48,963 bases of DNA from an uncultured Bacilli bacterium (GCA_934101865.1 CAKOSA010000007.1:1-48963); one strand, 5' to 3'; positions 24,170-34,800 are shown, numbered from the stretch's first letter. A program made the numbers and translations. Notes: generated from the sequence alone by a model not told the origin.

Positions 24170-24928
24170 CTATCTAGGATACCCAACATACATTGTTCCC
24201 TTGGTTATAATTCCTCCTATTCCATCACTACCATATTTTGTCTTACCCAATATTTTAATTAAGTCAATATCCTTATTAATGTTAGAAAAAGCTAAACAAG
24301 AAGCAATTATAGCAGGGTCTAAGGCGTGAATGTTAACCCTTTTAGGACTACTAGCAAAATTAGCCCCAGCCCTTATCAAGTCCTCATAATCAGACTGACA
24401 AGCTCCAGCTATTATTAATAACTTTTCGTGCGATTTTTCATATCTTCTAGCCTCTCTAACAGCATTAACAAAGTAACCAGTATTTTTATATTTTTCATTA
24501 TTACCCCTTTTTGTAGCAGCATCGTGACCAGTTAAAACCAAAATATTAGGTTTATACTTCTCTAAAAGTTCAAAAACCTCTTCGGCAAATTGCGACTCCG
24601 GCAAATATTTTCCAAAAGCTTTAAGCTTATTATGCTTATAAAAATTAAGACACTTTGAAAGATATTCTTTTGACCCATCCAAATGAAGAATTTTACCAGG
24701 TAAATAAAAATAATCTTCCCTATCAAGAATTCTATAATCATCAATATCAGGACTAAATACGTCCAGTTCCTTACCATCACATTTAACTAAATCACCAATA
24801 GGACTATCAGCAAAAAGCCTTACACTTACACCTTGCAAATAACAAACATTATTTTTTATATCAGTTATCATAAATACTACATCATTACCATAAGATTTTC
24901 TGGTAACAAATTGACCAACTTTAAACAT
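24170..24928 (-). CDS. yabG: Sporulation-specific protease YabG
   Basis: A 252-residue YabG, the cysteine protease that trims spore coat proteins before cross-linking. Family blocks are clear: FKVGQFVTRKSYGNDVVFMI at the start, ILVLTGHDAATKRG, then IIAGACQSDYEDLIRAGANFASSPKRVNIHALDP with the likely catalytic Cys and His, and the end YGSDGIGGIITKGTMYVGYPR. Length is near the usual 280-290 minus a short loop. RBS GGTGAT. YabG is restricted to endospore formers, so it is one of the best signs that this lineage still sporulates or lost it recently. Confidence 0.95.
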   Translation of the reverse strand: MFKVGQFVTRKSYGNDVVFMITDIKNNVCYLQGVSVRLFADSPIGDLVKCDGKELDVFSPDIDDYRILDREDYFYLPGKILHLDGSKEYLSKCLNFYKHNKLKAFGKYLPESQFAEEVFELLEKYKPNILVLTGHDAATKRGNNEKYKNTGYFVNAVREARRYEKSHEKLLIIAGACQSDYEDLIRAGANFASSPKRVNIHALDPAIIASCLAFSNINKDIDLIKILGKTKYGSDGIGGIITKGTMYVGYPR

Positions 24929-24962
24929 AATTTATCACCAATAAAATATATGAAATAACAAT

Positions 24963-24984
24963 AAAAAAAGAACATTTAGTTCTT
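24963..24984 (-). terminator. Terminator overlapping the end of rsmA
   Basis: AAGAAC/GTTCTT with a 5-base loop, then T residues on the minus strand. The stem includes the last sense codons and stop of rsmA. Confidence 0.65.
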
Positions 24985-25767
24985 AAAAATATCAGCCTTT
25001 GACAAAGAAATAAATACTTTTAAAGGAACCTCTTCCGCTCTATTACTTAAATTTAATCCATTTTCATTAAGCACTTTATTAATAACATCAATATTATAAT
25101 CTTTTAAGTTATTTTTTAAGTTCTTCCTTTTATATCTAAAAGCATCACTTATTAATCTATCAAATTTTTCTCTCTTTTCACTTAACTTATTATTTTTAAC
25201 CATAGAAATTACCGCACTATCCACATTAGGCGGTGGAGTAAAAAAACTTCTATCAACAGTAAATTCTTTAACAATGTCATAATAACTATTTAACCATACC
25301 GTTATATAACCATAATCACTATGATTAACCGTTGCACTTAACCTATCAGCAACCTCATTTTGTACCATAATAACTATTTTATCAGGATATAGCTCTGTCG
25401 TTATTTTTTTTACAATCAAGGATGTAATATAATAAGGAAGATTAGCAACAACATAAATCTTTTTAAAGTTAAATTTTTCAACATATTTTTTTATATCAAT
25501 ATCTAAAAAATCTCCCATTACTAACGTATAATTTTCACTATCTTTTAGTTCTCTTTTCAATATAGGTTCCAATCTATAATCTATTTCAAATAAAATAGTA
25601 TGACCACTCAAAGGGACAATACGTTTAGAAAGAACACCCATACCAGGTCCAATTTCAATAACTAAGGTATCCTTACCAATATCACTAACATTAACTATTT
25701 TATCTATTATATCAACATTATTAATAAAATTCTGTCCTAAACTCTTTTTATGTTTAAACCTATCCAT
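24976..25767 (-). CDS. rsmA: 16S rRNA (adenine1518/1519-N6) dimethyltransferase
   Basis: A 263-residue KsgA/RsmA enzyme that dimethylates two adjacent adenines of the 16S 3'-terminal hairpin during 30S maturation. Motif I is VIEIGPGMGVLSKRI, and the start is KKSLGQNFINN. The catalytic NLPYYITS motif and SFFTPPPNVDSAVI follow. The C-terminal helical RNA-binding domain contains FRYKRKNLKNNLK and NRAEEVPLKVFISLS. The start follows TAGGAGG. It lies just downstream of the cell-wall hydrolase gene, separated by a terminator. Confidence 0.97.
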   Translation of the reverse strand: MDRFKHKKSLGQNFINNVDIIDKIVNVSDIGKDTLVIEIGPGMGVLSKRIVPLSGHTILFEIDYRLEPILKRELKDSENYTLVMGDFLDIDIKKYVEKFNFKKIYVVANLPYYITSLIVKKITTELYPDKIVIMVQNEVADRLSATVNHSDYGYITVWLNSYYDIVKEFTVDRSFFTPPPNVDSAVISMVKNNKLSEKREKFDRLISDAFRYKRKNLKNNLKDYNIDVINKVLNENGLNLSNRAEEVPLKVFISLSKADIFKN

Positions 25768-25781
25768 AAAAACCTCCTAAG

Positions 25782-25805
25782 AAAAAAAGGATTAACTATC
25801 CTTTT
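25782..25805 (-). terminator. Terminator of the cell wall hydrolase gene
   Basis: An 8-bp stem AAAAGGAT/ATCCTTTT with a 5-base loop, followed by T residues on the minus strand, begins at the stop codon of the SleB-like gene. Confidence 0.75.
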
Positions 25806-26556
25806 AATAAAATCTATTACCACCAGTAACAATGAAATTATTGGATACCATACTACCCCAACCATTAAAACTGTGATAATTATTATTTCTAATTCCACCT
25901 AAAGCATCTCTTACAACTTCCGTTGCTAAGGGACTAGCCCAACTAGAACTACTATAACAAGAAAATTGATAAGGTTGTGCTACCACTTGTACTGGTGTAA
26001 TACCTCTGGCATCCGCTCTATTCATTATTACAGATGCAACAGCCAAAATATCATCTCTGCTACCATTAGCTTCACAAGTAACAACTCTTGCAACCGTATA
26101 AATCTCATCATCTGTTAAAGCATAAGTCTGATTACCAGATGTTACATTAAACCCAAGTTCAGGTTTCGAGTTATAATTACCTATCCCAGAAGGAACTGGA
26201 ACAGAAGGCGTCGGAACAACCACAGGAGCCGGTTCTGGCTCAGGTTCAGGTTCCTCCACAGAAGCCGAAGCAACATTAGGCGTACTATTAACACTAGCAC
26301 TATTAGCATCTACTAATGGTTCTTCCTTTTCTATTTCTTCATTACTAGCAGTATCTTGACTAACTACATTCGAAGTACTGTCATCACTGTCATTATTAGC
26401 ATATAAAAGCTTTACTGAATCTGCCATTTTAAACAAATTATCATTATAACTAACTATAGTCTTATTAGGGCTCATTTTTTTATCTACTATCATAAAGCCA
26501 CAAGCTAAAGAGAATTGTAAACCTATAATTAAACCATAAGTCAGTGTTTTTTTCAT
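25804..26556 (-). CDS. Secreted cell-wall hydrolase, SleB-type
   Basis: A 250-residue exported protein. Residues about 5-24 form a signal peptide or anchor (LTYGLIIGLQFSLACGFMIV). A disordered acidic and proline-rich linker (EPEPEPEPAPVVVPTPSVP) follows. The C-terminal 105 residues are the hydrolase_2/SleB lytic domain: LTDDEIYTVARVVTCEANGS with the catalytic Glu, ILAVASVIMNRA, and the end NHxF-like SFNGW. SleB enzymes cut the spore cortex; vegetative relatives remodel peptidoglycan. In Bacillus the same slot between tatD and rsmA holds rpfB, another wall enzyme, so the position keeps function but not family. Confidence 0.85.
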   Translation of the reverse strand: MKKTLTYGLIIGLQFSLACGFMIVDKKMSPNKTIVSYNDNLFKMADSVKLLYANNDSDDSTSNVVSQDTASNEEIEKEEPLVDANSASVNSTPNVASASVEEPEPEPEPAPVVVPTPSVPVPSGIGNYNSKPELGFNVTSGNQTYALTDDEIYTVARVVTCEANGSRDDILAVASVIMNRADARGITPVQVVAQPYQFSCYSSSSWASPLATEVVRDALGGIRNNNYHSFNGWGSMVSNNFIVTGGNRFY

Positions 26557-26611
26557 ATTATAATCACCTCATATAAATTAATTCAGTACTACAATTCTAA
26601 CATAAAAAAGG

Positions 26612-27367
26612 CTAAATGTCAAATATCGACCTAACTGTCTCCTCTACAACAGCCTGAACATCCCCATTTTTAAGGCCTCGAAGAGAGCTAACATAGTCAC
26701 AAATAAATTTAATATTTTTAGGTTCATTTTTACTTCCTCTATAAGGCTCCGGAGATAAATAAGGAGAGTCAGTCTCAAATACAATCTTAGAAAGCGGAAT
26801 ATTTTTAACAACATCTTTAACAACCTTAGAATTCTTAAAAGTAACAACTCCACCTACTCCAAAATAAACATTATTACTATTTTTTATAAACCTACTTGCC
26901 ATCTCCAAGCTTCCCGAATAACAATGCAAAATTTTTGGTACAATAACATTTTCTAATATATTATATGCATCATTTATAGAATCTCTACAATGAATTATAA
27001 TAGGTTTATTATACAAATTTGCAATATCAATTTGTCTCTTAAATAATTCAATTTGCTTATTTTTATTATAATTATCATAATGATAATCTAACCCAATTTC
27101 TCCTATTGCAACAATTTTATTATTGTTAATATTATCAATAATAAATTCATAATCATCTTCAGTTACAATATCGCATTCACTAGGATGAAACCCAATAGCA
27201 CCATAAACATTTTCATATTTAGAAATTAACTTTATAACCTCATAATTACTTTTTCTATCACATCCATTAACAATAATTTTATCAACCCCATTGTCTTTTG
27301 CCCGTTCTATAACCGCACCAATATCATCATAATATTCACTGAATAAATGACAATGAGTATCTGTCAT
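26612..27367 (-). CDS. tatD: TatD family metal-dependent hydrolase (DNase)
   Basis: A 251-residue TIM-barrel hydrolase of the TatD family. Metal-binding motifs are TDTHCHL at the N-terminus (Asp3, His5, His7), GEIGLDYHYD, PIIIHCRDS, ILHCYSGS and FETDSPYLSPEPYRGS. Members are 3'-5' exonucleases/DNases with a quality-control or repair role. An upstream GTG at 27373 is also in frame. The ATG at 27367 fits GGGGG eight bases before it and gives the usual MxDTHCH start. It sits 3-5 bases past the preceding small membrane gene, as one unit. Confidence 0.95.
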   Translation of the reverse strand: MTDTHCHLFSEYYDDIGAVIERAKDNGVDKIIVNGCDRKSNYEVIKLISKYENVYGAIGFHPSECDIVTEDDYEFIIDNINNNKIVAIGEIGLDYHYDNYNKNKQIELFKRQIDIANLYNKPIIIHCRDSINDAYNILENVIVPKILHCYSGSLEMASRFIKNSNNVYFGVGGVVTFKNSKVVKDVVKNIPLSKIVFETDSPYLSPEPYRGSKNEPKNIKFICDYVSSLRGLKNGDVQAVVEETVRSIFDI

Positions 27368-27372
27368 ATTCA

Positions 27373-27546
27373 CTACCCCCTTTTTTTGTACTTAATAATT
27401 AAAAAATCAATCAAACAACCAAAAATAAAAATAAAATAACACACATCAATAAATTCAGCCCCTGTAAAAAAAGTACTACCCACTGCTACTAAAATACAGA
27501 TAATAATTATTAAAATAATATTATCAGGATCTTTAAGTTTAAACAT
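27373..27546 (-). CDS. Small membrane protein of unknown function
   Basis: A 57-residue protein with two hydrophobic helices, IILIIIICILVAVGSTFFTG and VCYFIFIFGCLIDFLII, and a basic C-terminus KYKKRG. It was not recognised. The start at 27546 has a good AAAGGAG site, whereas an upstream ATG at 27606 does not. It is tightly coupled to tatD, whose ribosome site lies within its last codons, so it is probably a real gene. Confidence 0.65.
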   Translation of the reverse strand: MFKLKDPDNIILIIIICILVAVGSTFFTGAEFIDVCYFIFIFGCLIDFLIIKYKKRG

Positions 27547-27694
27547 AATAATTTCTCCTTTTCTTATTAAATTGATATTATGGGTCCTACAAATAAAATA
27601 TAACAAAAAAATTTTATAAAGTAAATAAAAATAGCAAAAGTTATAAAACTTTACACTATTAATGTTAACTAAAAAATATTAAATAAACAATTTT

Positions 27695-29002
27695 TTATTC
27701 TTCACCTTTACTCTTAAATGTAATAATTATAGGGGTTCCTTCTAAGTCAAAACTCTCCCTAATTTTATTTTCTAAATATCTTTGATAAGAAAAATGAACT
27801 AAATTTTTATTATTTACATTAAACACAAAATGTGGTGGTTTACATTCAGTTTGATGTACAAAGTAAACCTTAAGCCTTTTCCCCTTATAAGATGGCGGTG
27901 CATTAAGTAAAACAGCATCTCTAATAACATCATTAAGTACACTAGTTTTAATTTCACGACAAGAATTTTCGTAAGCCTTTTCAACCTCTGGAATTAATGT
28001 ATGAATTCTTTTTTTAGTAAGAGCTGATAAAAATACAATAGGTGCAAAAGGCAAAAACTGAAATTCATTTCTTATAAGCTTAGTATAATAATTAATATCA
28101 TATTCTTTTCCACCAATATCCCACTTATTAACAGCTATAACAACCGCTTTACCACTATCTTTTGCATATCCTGCTATATGTTTATCATGAGTAGTAATCC
28201 CCTCTTCAGCATTAATAACAATAACACATACATCACTTCTACTAGTAGCCTTAAACGCTCTAATAACAGCATATTTTTCAATAGCCTCATATATTTTCCC
28301 ACTTTTACGAATACCAGCAGTATCTATAATAACAAATTCTTTACCATTATATTTAAAAACTGTATCTACTGAGTCCCTAGTAGTTCCAGCAACATTGCTA
28401 ACAATAGCTTTTTCTTCATTAACAATAGCATTAACCAAACTACTCTTTCCTACATTTGGTCTTCCTATTAAACAAAACTTAATCCTATTATCATTCAGTT
28501 CCTCATCCTCATTTTTATTCATATCTTTTACAATAGCATCTAATAATGCAGTAATGCCAACATTATGTTCACCACTAACAGGTATTATTTCCTCAAATCC
28601 AAGTTCATAAAACGAATACAAATTATCCATTCTTTTTAAATTATCCATCTTATTACAAGCAACAATAACCCTTTTTTTACTTTTCATTAATATGTCTCTT
28701 ATAATATAATCATTACGATTTATTTCTTCCTTACCATCTACAACAAAAACAACAACATCTGCTTCATCAATAGCAATATTAGCTTGTATCTTTATTTCTT
28801 CATTAAAAAGCTCATTACTTACATCAATACCACCAGTATCAATTAAACTAAACTTATATCCATTATAATTTGCATCAGCATATATTCTATCTCTTGTAAC
28901 ACCAGGAGTATCTTCAACAATAGAAATACGTTTACCAACAATTTTATTAAATAAAGTACTCTTTCCTACATTTGGTCTTCCAACAAGTGCAACTGTATTC
29001 AT
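27695..29002 (-). CDS. der: Ribosome biogenesis GTPase Der (EngA)
   Basis: A 435-residue protein with two tandem Era-type GTPase domains. G1 motifs are GRPNVGKSTLFN at about residues 8-19 and GRPNVGKSSLVN at about 180. The G4 motifs are NKMD and NKWD. G3 motifs are DTGGID and DTAGIR. A KH-like C-terminal domain follows (FVHQTECKPPHFVFNVNNK). Der acts in assembly of the 50S subunit. Length is exactly typical. It starts two bases after engB ends, so the two ribosome GTPases form an operon. Confidence 0.98.
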   Translation of the reverse strand: MNTVALVGRPNVGKSTLFNKIVGKRISIVEDTPGVTRDRIYADANYNGYKFSLIDTGGIDVSNELFNEEIKIQANIAIDEADVVVFVVDGKEEINRNDYIIRDILMKSKKRVIVACNKMDNLKRMDNLYSFYELGFEEIIPVSGEHNVGITALLDAIVKDMNKNEDEELNDNRIKFCLIGRPNVGKSSLVNAIVNEEKAIVSNVAGTTRDSVDTVFKYNGKEFVIIDTAGIRKSGKIYEAIEKYAVIRAFKATSRSDVCVIVINAEEGITTHDKHIAGYAKDSGKAVVIAVNKWDIGGKEYDINYYTKLIRNEFQFLPFAPIVFLSALTKKRIHTLIPEVEKAYENSCREIKTSVLNDVIRDAVLLNAPPSYKGKRLKVYFVHQTECKPPHFVFNVNNKNLVHFSYQRYLENKIRESFDLEGTPIIITFKSKGEE

Positions 29003-29004
29003 AA

Positions 29005-29592
29005 CTAACCTCCCATATTAAAAAAACTATCTATAAGACTAATAACATCAGCCCTACCAACTTTAGTAACAGTCGAAAATAGAATTGGTTCTTTTTCAAG
29101 TTCCAAAGTCTTCATTATTATTTTTTTATTTTTTTCATAACTATTTTTACTTACCTTATCAACTTTTGTACAAATAACAACTACTGGTATATTATAATGT
29201 TTTAAAAAATTATACATCATAATATCATCATTAGTAGGTTTATGTCTAAAATCAACTAACATAAAAACTACTTTTAAATTATCTCTACTCTCCAAATAAT
29301 CTTCCATAATAAGACCAAATTTATTTTTTAAATTTTTACTTACATTTGCATATCCATATCCAGGAGCATCAACTATATAAAATAGTTCATTAATAAAATA
29401 AAAATTAAGTGTTTGTGTTTTACCAGGTCTTGAAGAAGTTCTTGCATAATTTTTACGATTAACTAAAGTATTAATAAAACTACTCTTCCCTACATTGCTT
29501 CTTCCAACAAGCAAAAATTCAGGTTCTTCACCATCAGGAAACTGACTTTTTCTAACAGCTGAAACCGAAAGTTTTATATCGTTAATTTTCAT
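29005..29592 (-). CDS. engB: Ribosome biogenesis GTP-binding protein EngB (YsxC)
   Basis: A 195-residue TRAFAC GTPase needed for 50S assembly. G motifs: GRSNVGKSSFIN (residues 29-40), SSRPGKTQTLNFY, DAPGYGYANVSK, then CTKVDKVSK. The listed start uses the ATG at 29592, with AGGATGTG before it; a TTG one codon upstream is less likely. An extended -10 promoter lies 24 bases upstream. Being next to der suggests joint control of late large-subunit assembly. Confidence 0.97.
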   Translation of the reverse strand: MKINDIKLSVSAVRKSQFPDGEEPEFLLVGRSNVGKSSFINTLVNRKNYARTSSRPGKTQTLNFYFINELFYIVDAPGYGYANVSKNLKNKFGLIMEDYLESRDNLKVVFMLVDFRHKPTNDDIMMYNFLKHYNIPVVVICTKVDKVSKNSYEKNKKIIMKTLELEKEPILFSTVTKVGRADVISLIDSFFNMGG

Positions 29593-29615
29593 CAAAAATC
29601 ACATCCTTGCTAATA

Positions 29616-29624
29616 ATTATACCA
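29616..29624 (-). promoter_or_regulatory. Extended -10 promoter for engB-der
   Basis: TGGTATAAT on the minus strand, upstream of the AAGGATGTG ribosome site. Confidence 0.5.
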
Positions 29625-29689
29625 AAAAACAATAAAAATTGCAAATCTTTATTTATCATTTTTTGTACTTATAATAATAAAAAATAGTA

Positions 29690-31225
29690 CTAATTTTTAG
29701 TAACTATTCTTTCAAATAAAACCTTAGCACTATTAACTCGCGTACCACTAATATAATAGCCAAACTTATCTAGTGTACTATAATCTTTCAAATCAGTATT
29801 AAGTTGTTTAAAAATTTCCTCCGCAGTATCAGGCAAATAAGCCTGTAACAAAACTGTAATACACCTAATAGATTCCACTAAATTATATATAACCGTTTTA
29901 AGTCTTAAAATTTGATCTTCATTCTTAAAAAGTACCCACGGCATAGTTTCATCAATATATTTATTACACATTCTATAAGCATCCATTATATACTCTAACG
30001 ACTCTGCCACTCTTACATTATCAATACAATCATTTACCTTATTTTTTAAATTAATAACATTATCTATTAATACATTATCTATTTCATCCCTAGACATACC
30101 ATCTTCAACAATACCATCAAAATATTTATTAGCCATTCCAATAGTCCTATTAACAAGATTACCCAAAACATTGGCCAAGTTAGAATTAATTGCATTAACC
30201 AATAAATCCTCTGTATAAGTGCCATCAGAAGCAAATGGCATTTCATGTATCATATAAAACCTAATAGCATCTACTCCATACTTACTAACCAAATCATCAG
30301 CATATACAATATTCCCTTTACTCTTACTCATTTTATCATTTCCAAACAACATCCAAGGATGACCAAATATCTTTTTAGGAAGTTCAAGATTTAACGTATG
30401 CAAAATAATAGGCCAATATATCGTATGAAATCTCAAAATATCCTTACCAATCAAATGAATGTCACAAGGCCAATATTTACTAAATTTATCATTGCTATCT
30501 TCATTAGGATTGTATCCCAAAAAAGTTATATAATTAGAGAGAGCATCTATCCAAACATAAATAACGTGATTATCATTAAATGAAACAGGAATACCCCATT
30601 TAAAACTTGTCCTAGATACACATAAGTCTTCAAGACCAGGTTTAATAAAATTATTCATAATCTCATTTTTTCTTGATTCAGGAACAATAAAGTCTGGATG
30701 AGAGTTTATATAATTTTCAAGCCACTTAGAATATTTACTCATTTTAAAAAAATACGCTTCTTCACTTGCTTCGTGAACATCTCTCCCACAGTCAGGACAT
30801 TTACCATCAACAAGTTGGGAATTAGTCCAAAATGATTCACAAGGTGTACAATATAATCCCTTGTACTCACCTAAATAAATATCACCACTATCATAAAGCT
30901 TCTTAAAAATTTCTTGTACTATTTTTTTATGCTTTGCATCCGTAGTCCTAACAAACTTATTATAGCTAGTATTCATAATATCCCAAATAGATTTTATTTC
31001 TCCACTAATCATATCCACATATTGTTGTGGTTTCATACCATTAGCATAAGCTTTCTCTTCTATTTTTTGACCATGTTCATCCGTACCTGTTTGAAAATAT
31101 ACATCATATCCACATAATCTTTTATATCTAGCAATTACATCAGCTAAAACAATTTCATAAGTATTACCAATGTGAGGCTTTGAAGTAGCATAAGCAATAG
31201 CAGTACTAATATAAAATTTTTTCAT
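29690..31225 (-). CDS. metG: Methionyl-tRNA synthetase
   Basis: A 511-residue class I synthetase that charges methionine for initiation and elongation. The catalytic Rossmann fold has the HIGH variant PHIGNTYEIV near residue 19 and the KMSKS loop FGNDKMSKSKGN. A Cys4 zinc knuckle lies between (CTPCESF and CPDCG). The helical anticodon-binding domain occupies the last 160 residues. The C-terminal EMAP-II-like dimerisation domain of longer MetG proteins is absent, as in compact Firmicutes forms. The ATG at 31225 with GGAG eight bases upstream is chosen over an upstream start. Its leader is too short for a T-box. Confidence 0.97.
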   Translation of the reverse strand: MKKFYISTAIAYATSKPHIGNTYEIVLADVIARYKRLCGYDVYFQTGTDEHGQKIEEKAYANGMKPQQYVDMISGEIKSIWDIMNTSYNKFVRTTDAKHKKIVQEIFKKLYDSGDIYLGEYKGLYCTPCESFWTNSQLVDGKCPDCGRDVHEASEEAYFFKMSKYSKWLENYINSHPDFIVPESRKNEIMNNFIKPGLEDLCVSRTSFKWGIPVSFNDNHVIYVWIDALSNYITFLGYNPNEDSNDKFSKYWPCDIHLIGKDILRFHTIYWPIILHTLNLELPKKIFGHPWMLFGNDKMSKSKGNIVYADDLVSKYGVDAIRFYMIHEMPFASDGTYTEDLLVNAINSNLANVLGNLVNRTIGMANKYFDGIVEDGMSRDEIDNVLIDNVINLKNKVNDCIDNVRVAESLEYIMDAYRMCNKYIDETMPWVLFKNEDQILRLKTVIYNLVESIRCITVLLQAYLPDTAEEIFKQLNTDLKDYSTLDKFGYYISGTRVNSAKVLFERIVTKN

Positions 31226-31259
31226 CAAATCAACTCCATTCAACTTTCAAATTAACTAT

Positions 31260-31268
31260 ATTATATCA
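31260..31268 (-). promoter_or_regulatory. Extended -10 promoter for metG
   Basis: TGATATAAT on the minus strand, 34 bases before the metG ATG. Confidence 0.55.
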
Positions 31269-31301
31269 TTTAAAATAAAATTAGTAAACAAAAAAGAAGC
31301 A

Positions 31302-31832
31302 TTAATCTATAAAATGCTTACTAAGTAATTTCGATAATATACTTGCCATCTTCTCCTCCGCATCAGTAATAATATTATCAGTAGAAATAATAATAACGCT
31401 ACCTATTGCATCTGTATTATTAACAATTGAACTGAAAGCATAATATCCAAAATCAGTTACACCATTAACAATTTCGAATTCTCTTTTTTGTCTTTGAGCA
31501 AAGCTATCTCTACGTTCAATAGAACGTTCCGTAAATTCACTAATATCCATATCCAAATATTTTTTCTTTAATCCACCGCTAGCAGCTATAACTTTACTTT
31601 TATCAGTAATTATAATACTATGTTTTATAACAGCATAAAAAGATTCTGCGTATTTATTAGCAACTGTTTCCAAACTTTCCATTGGAGAATATTTTTTTAA
31701 AACAATATCCTCTCCATCAAGTAAAATTTCCAAAGAATCACCATTACCTATTTTCAAATTTTTTCTAAGTTCCTTAGGAATGACAATCCTTCCAAGTTCA
31801 TCTATTCTTCTAATTATACCTGTTGTTTTCAT
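31302..31832 (-). CDS. spoVT: Stage V sporulation regulator SpoVT
   Basis: A 176-residue protein with an N-terminal AbrB/MazE swapped-hairpin DNA-binding domain (GIIRRIDELGRIVIPKELRKNLKIGNGDSLEI) and a C-terminal GAF-like domain from about residue 55. That two-domain form is SpoVT rather than the shorter AbrB. In Bacillus SpoVT adjusts gene expression inside the forespore late in development. RBS GAAAGGGG. It lies between mfd and metG; in Bacillus it directly follows mfd, so order is conserved. Confidence 0.94.
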   Translation of the reverse strand: MKTTGIIRRIDELGRIVIPKELRKNLKIGNGDSLEILLDGEDIVLKKYSPMESLETVANKYAESFYAVIKHSIIITDKSKVIAASGGLKKKYLDMDISEFTERSIERRDSFAQRQKREFEIVNGVTDFGYYAFSSIVNNTDAIGSVIIISTDNIITDAEEKMASILSKLLSKHFID

Positions 31833-31896
31833 TAAAGTACCCCTTTCTAATAATATTTTGTAATTTTTTTTTTAAGTTATACTAAAAAGAAACAAA

Positions 31897-34800
31897 TTAT
31901 TTAACATAATTTGCAACTTTATCAAAAAATTCTATTAAGTAAATCAGAAAATGCTTCTCCAAGTTTACAATATCCAAAATTATATGAACATTATTTTTAG
32001 AAGTCGTAAATCTAAAATGTCTACTAACATTATAAGCCATCACAAACAAATCTGAAACATCAATAAACTTTAAAACATTCTCCGGAAGTGTAATATCTAT
32101 AAATGAACAATTTTGTTTAACATCAGTTATTCCAAGCCTATTAGCAAGTTTTTCAAACCATTCTTCATACATATATATTTCAATATTTTCACTAATATTA
32201 CCAAATCTATCAATAAGTTCTTTTTTTACCTTTTCCATTTTATTATAAGAATCAACTGTATTAATCATCTTATGAATTTCAATTTTCAAATCAACATCAC
32301 TAACATAAGAATCAGAAATATGAGTTTCTATATTAATTAAAGGCATATTATTAACATTATCTGTATCATCTACATTTTCCTCACCTTTCAATTTTCTAAT
32401 TTCCTCATTAAGCATTTTTAAATACAAATCAATTCCAATTGCATCTATAAATCCAGATTGCTCACGACCTAAAATATCCCCAGCACCTCTAATAGAAAGA
32501 TCTCTCATAGCTATTTTAAAACCACTACCAAGTTCAGTAAATTCTTTAATAGTTTCAAGCCTTTTACCAGCATTTTCATTTAAAACCTTATTGCCATCAT
32601 ACATAAGATAAGCATAACCAATTTTATTACTCCGCCCTATTCTTCCTCTAATTTGATATAATTGTGAAAGACCAAATTTATCAGCATTAAATATAATTAA
32701 TGTGTTAGCATTAGGAATATCTATGCCTGTTTCTATTATAGTTGTACATACCAAAACATCAAATTTATGTTCTGTAAAATTAAGCATCTTCTTTTCAATT
32801 TGACCTTTTTCCATTTGGCCGTGAGCAATATCAATTCTTGCCTCAGGAACAAGTCTTTTTATATTACTTACCTTAGTTTCAATACTTTCAACTCTATTAT
32901 ACAACACAAACACTTGGCCATTTCTAGATAATTCTTTATAAATTGCATCTCTTACTATAATATCATTTTCTTCCATTACATACGTCTGAATAGGATACCT
33001 TTGAGCAGGAGGTGTTTCAATTAGAGCTAAACTTCTCACACCTGTCATTGACATTTGCAAAGTTCGAGGGATAGGCGTAGCTGATAATGTAAGAACATCA
33101 ATATTACTTTTACATTTTTTTATTTTTTCTTTATGTGTTACTCCAAATCTCTGCTCTTCATCAATTACAAGCAAACCTAAATCTTTAAAAATAACATCAT
33201 TACCTAATAATCTATGTGTACCAAAAACAATATCTATACTGCCATTAGCAAGTTTTTCTAAAATAGATTTTTGCTCTGTAATTGAAACAAACCTATTTAA
33301 AAGAGCAATATTAACTGGAAATGAAGAAAATCTTTCTAAGGCACTTTTATACTGTTGCATAGAAAGCACAGTAGTTGGGCATAAATAAGCAACCTGTTTA
33401 CCATTGTTAACAGCCTTAAACATAGCCCTAAATGCAACCTCCGTTTTACCATAGCCAACATCTCCACATAAAAGCATATCCATTGGTTTAGAGCGTTCCA
33501 TTTCTTTTTTTATAGAATTAATTGCTTTAAGTTGATCGTCAGTTTCAGAATATGCAAAATTATTATCAAAAATAACCTGATTTTCATCTTCTATACTAAA
33601 TGCAAATCCTTTCATTGCCTCACGCTCAGCAGATACCTTTATTAAATCACCAGCTATGTCATTAAGTTTTTTTCTAATTTTATTCTTTTTCTTTTGCCAA
33701 TCAGTAGTACCAAGCTTATTAACTACAAGTCTACTTCCTTCTTTACCGCTAAATTTAGTTATTCTATCTATATTTTCAACTGGAATATATAAAGAGTCAT
33801 CATTAGCATACATTACTTTTATATAATCCTTAAGAATTCCATTTCTAGTAATTGTACACAAGCCTTTATAAATACCAATTCCAAATTGTTCGTGAACTAC
33901 AAAATCTCCAACACATAAATTAATTGTATTATCAAGTTTACCACCTGATTTATACCTACCCTTATAAACCTTATTTGAAGTAGAAAATAAATCACTCCTA
34001 GCAATAACAACAATATCATTAAATATAAAACCCGAAGACAAATGAAAATCAATAATATTAACCTTATTCAAAACAATATTATTTTTACTAGTAACAATAT
34101 AATTGCAACCAGAAATATATTTAGTAACACGATTTATTTCATTACCACCATTCAAACAAATAATAACTGTTTTTCCATCTCGTATGTATGACATAAGATC
34201 CTTAGAAAAACTATTATAATCCCCCATATAATTAGGAATCTTTGAACTAGAATATCGAATATATTTTTCAATATCAGGTCTATTACTAACAGAATTATCA
34301 AAAGTTAGTAAAAATAATTCATTTTTCAAATTAAACCTATCTAATCTAAACATATATTCTGTTTTAAATTCATTATTAGCTGTACTATCATATTCAAACA
34401 TCGTTTTTAACAAAATTTCATAACCGCCCATTATTTGATTATAATCATAATACACTAAAATAAAATCAGATAAATATTCTGATATATTACAAACATTTTT
34501 TTCATAATGCAATAAATATTTTTGCTTTTTTATAACATCATTACTATTATCTTCAACTATAAATTCTGAAAATGGTGGTATCAATACACAATCAATTTCT
34601 TTATTAGAAAGCTGAGATTGCACATCAAAATACTTAATGCTTTCTATTGTGTCTCCCCAAAATTCAATTCTGACAGGACTACTATCTAATGTTGGAAAAA
34701 TATCAATAACATATCCCCTTACACCAAACTTTCCGCTTTCGTTTACTATTGTTTCACGCTCATAACCAGAGTTATAAAGCTTATTAATCAACAATTTTCG

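Noticed and set aside
31226..31301. T-box riboswitch upstream of metG
   Set aside because: Only 76 bp separate metG from spoVT, too short for the specifier stem and antiterminator, and no T-box sequence is seen.
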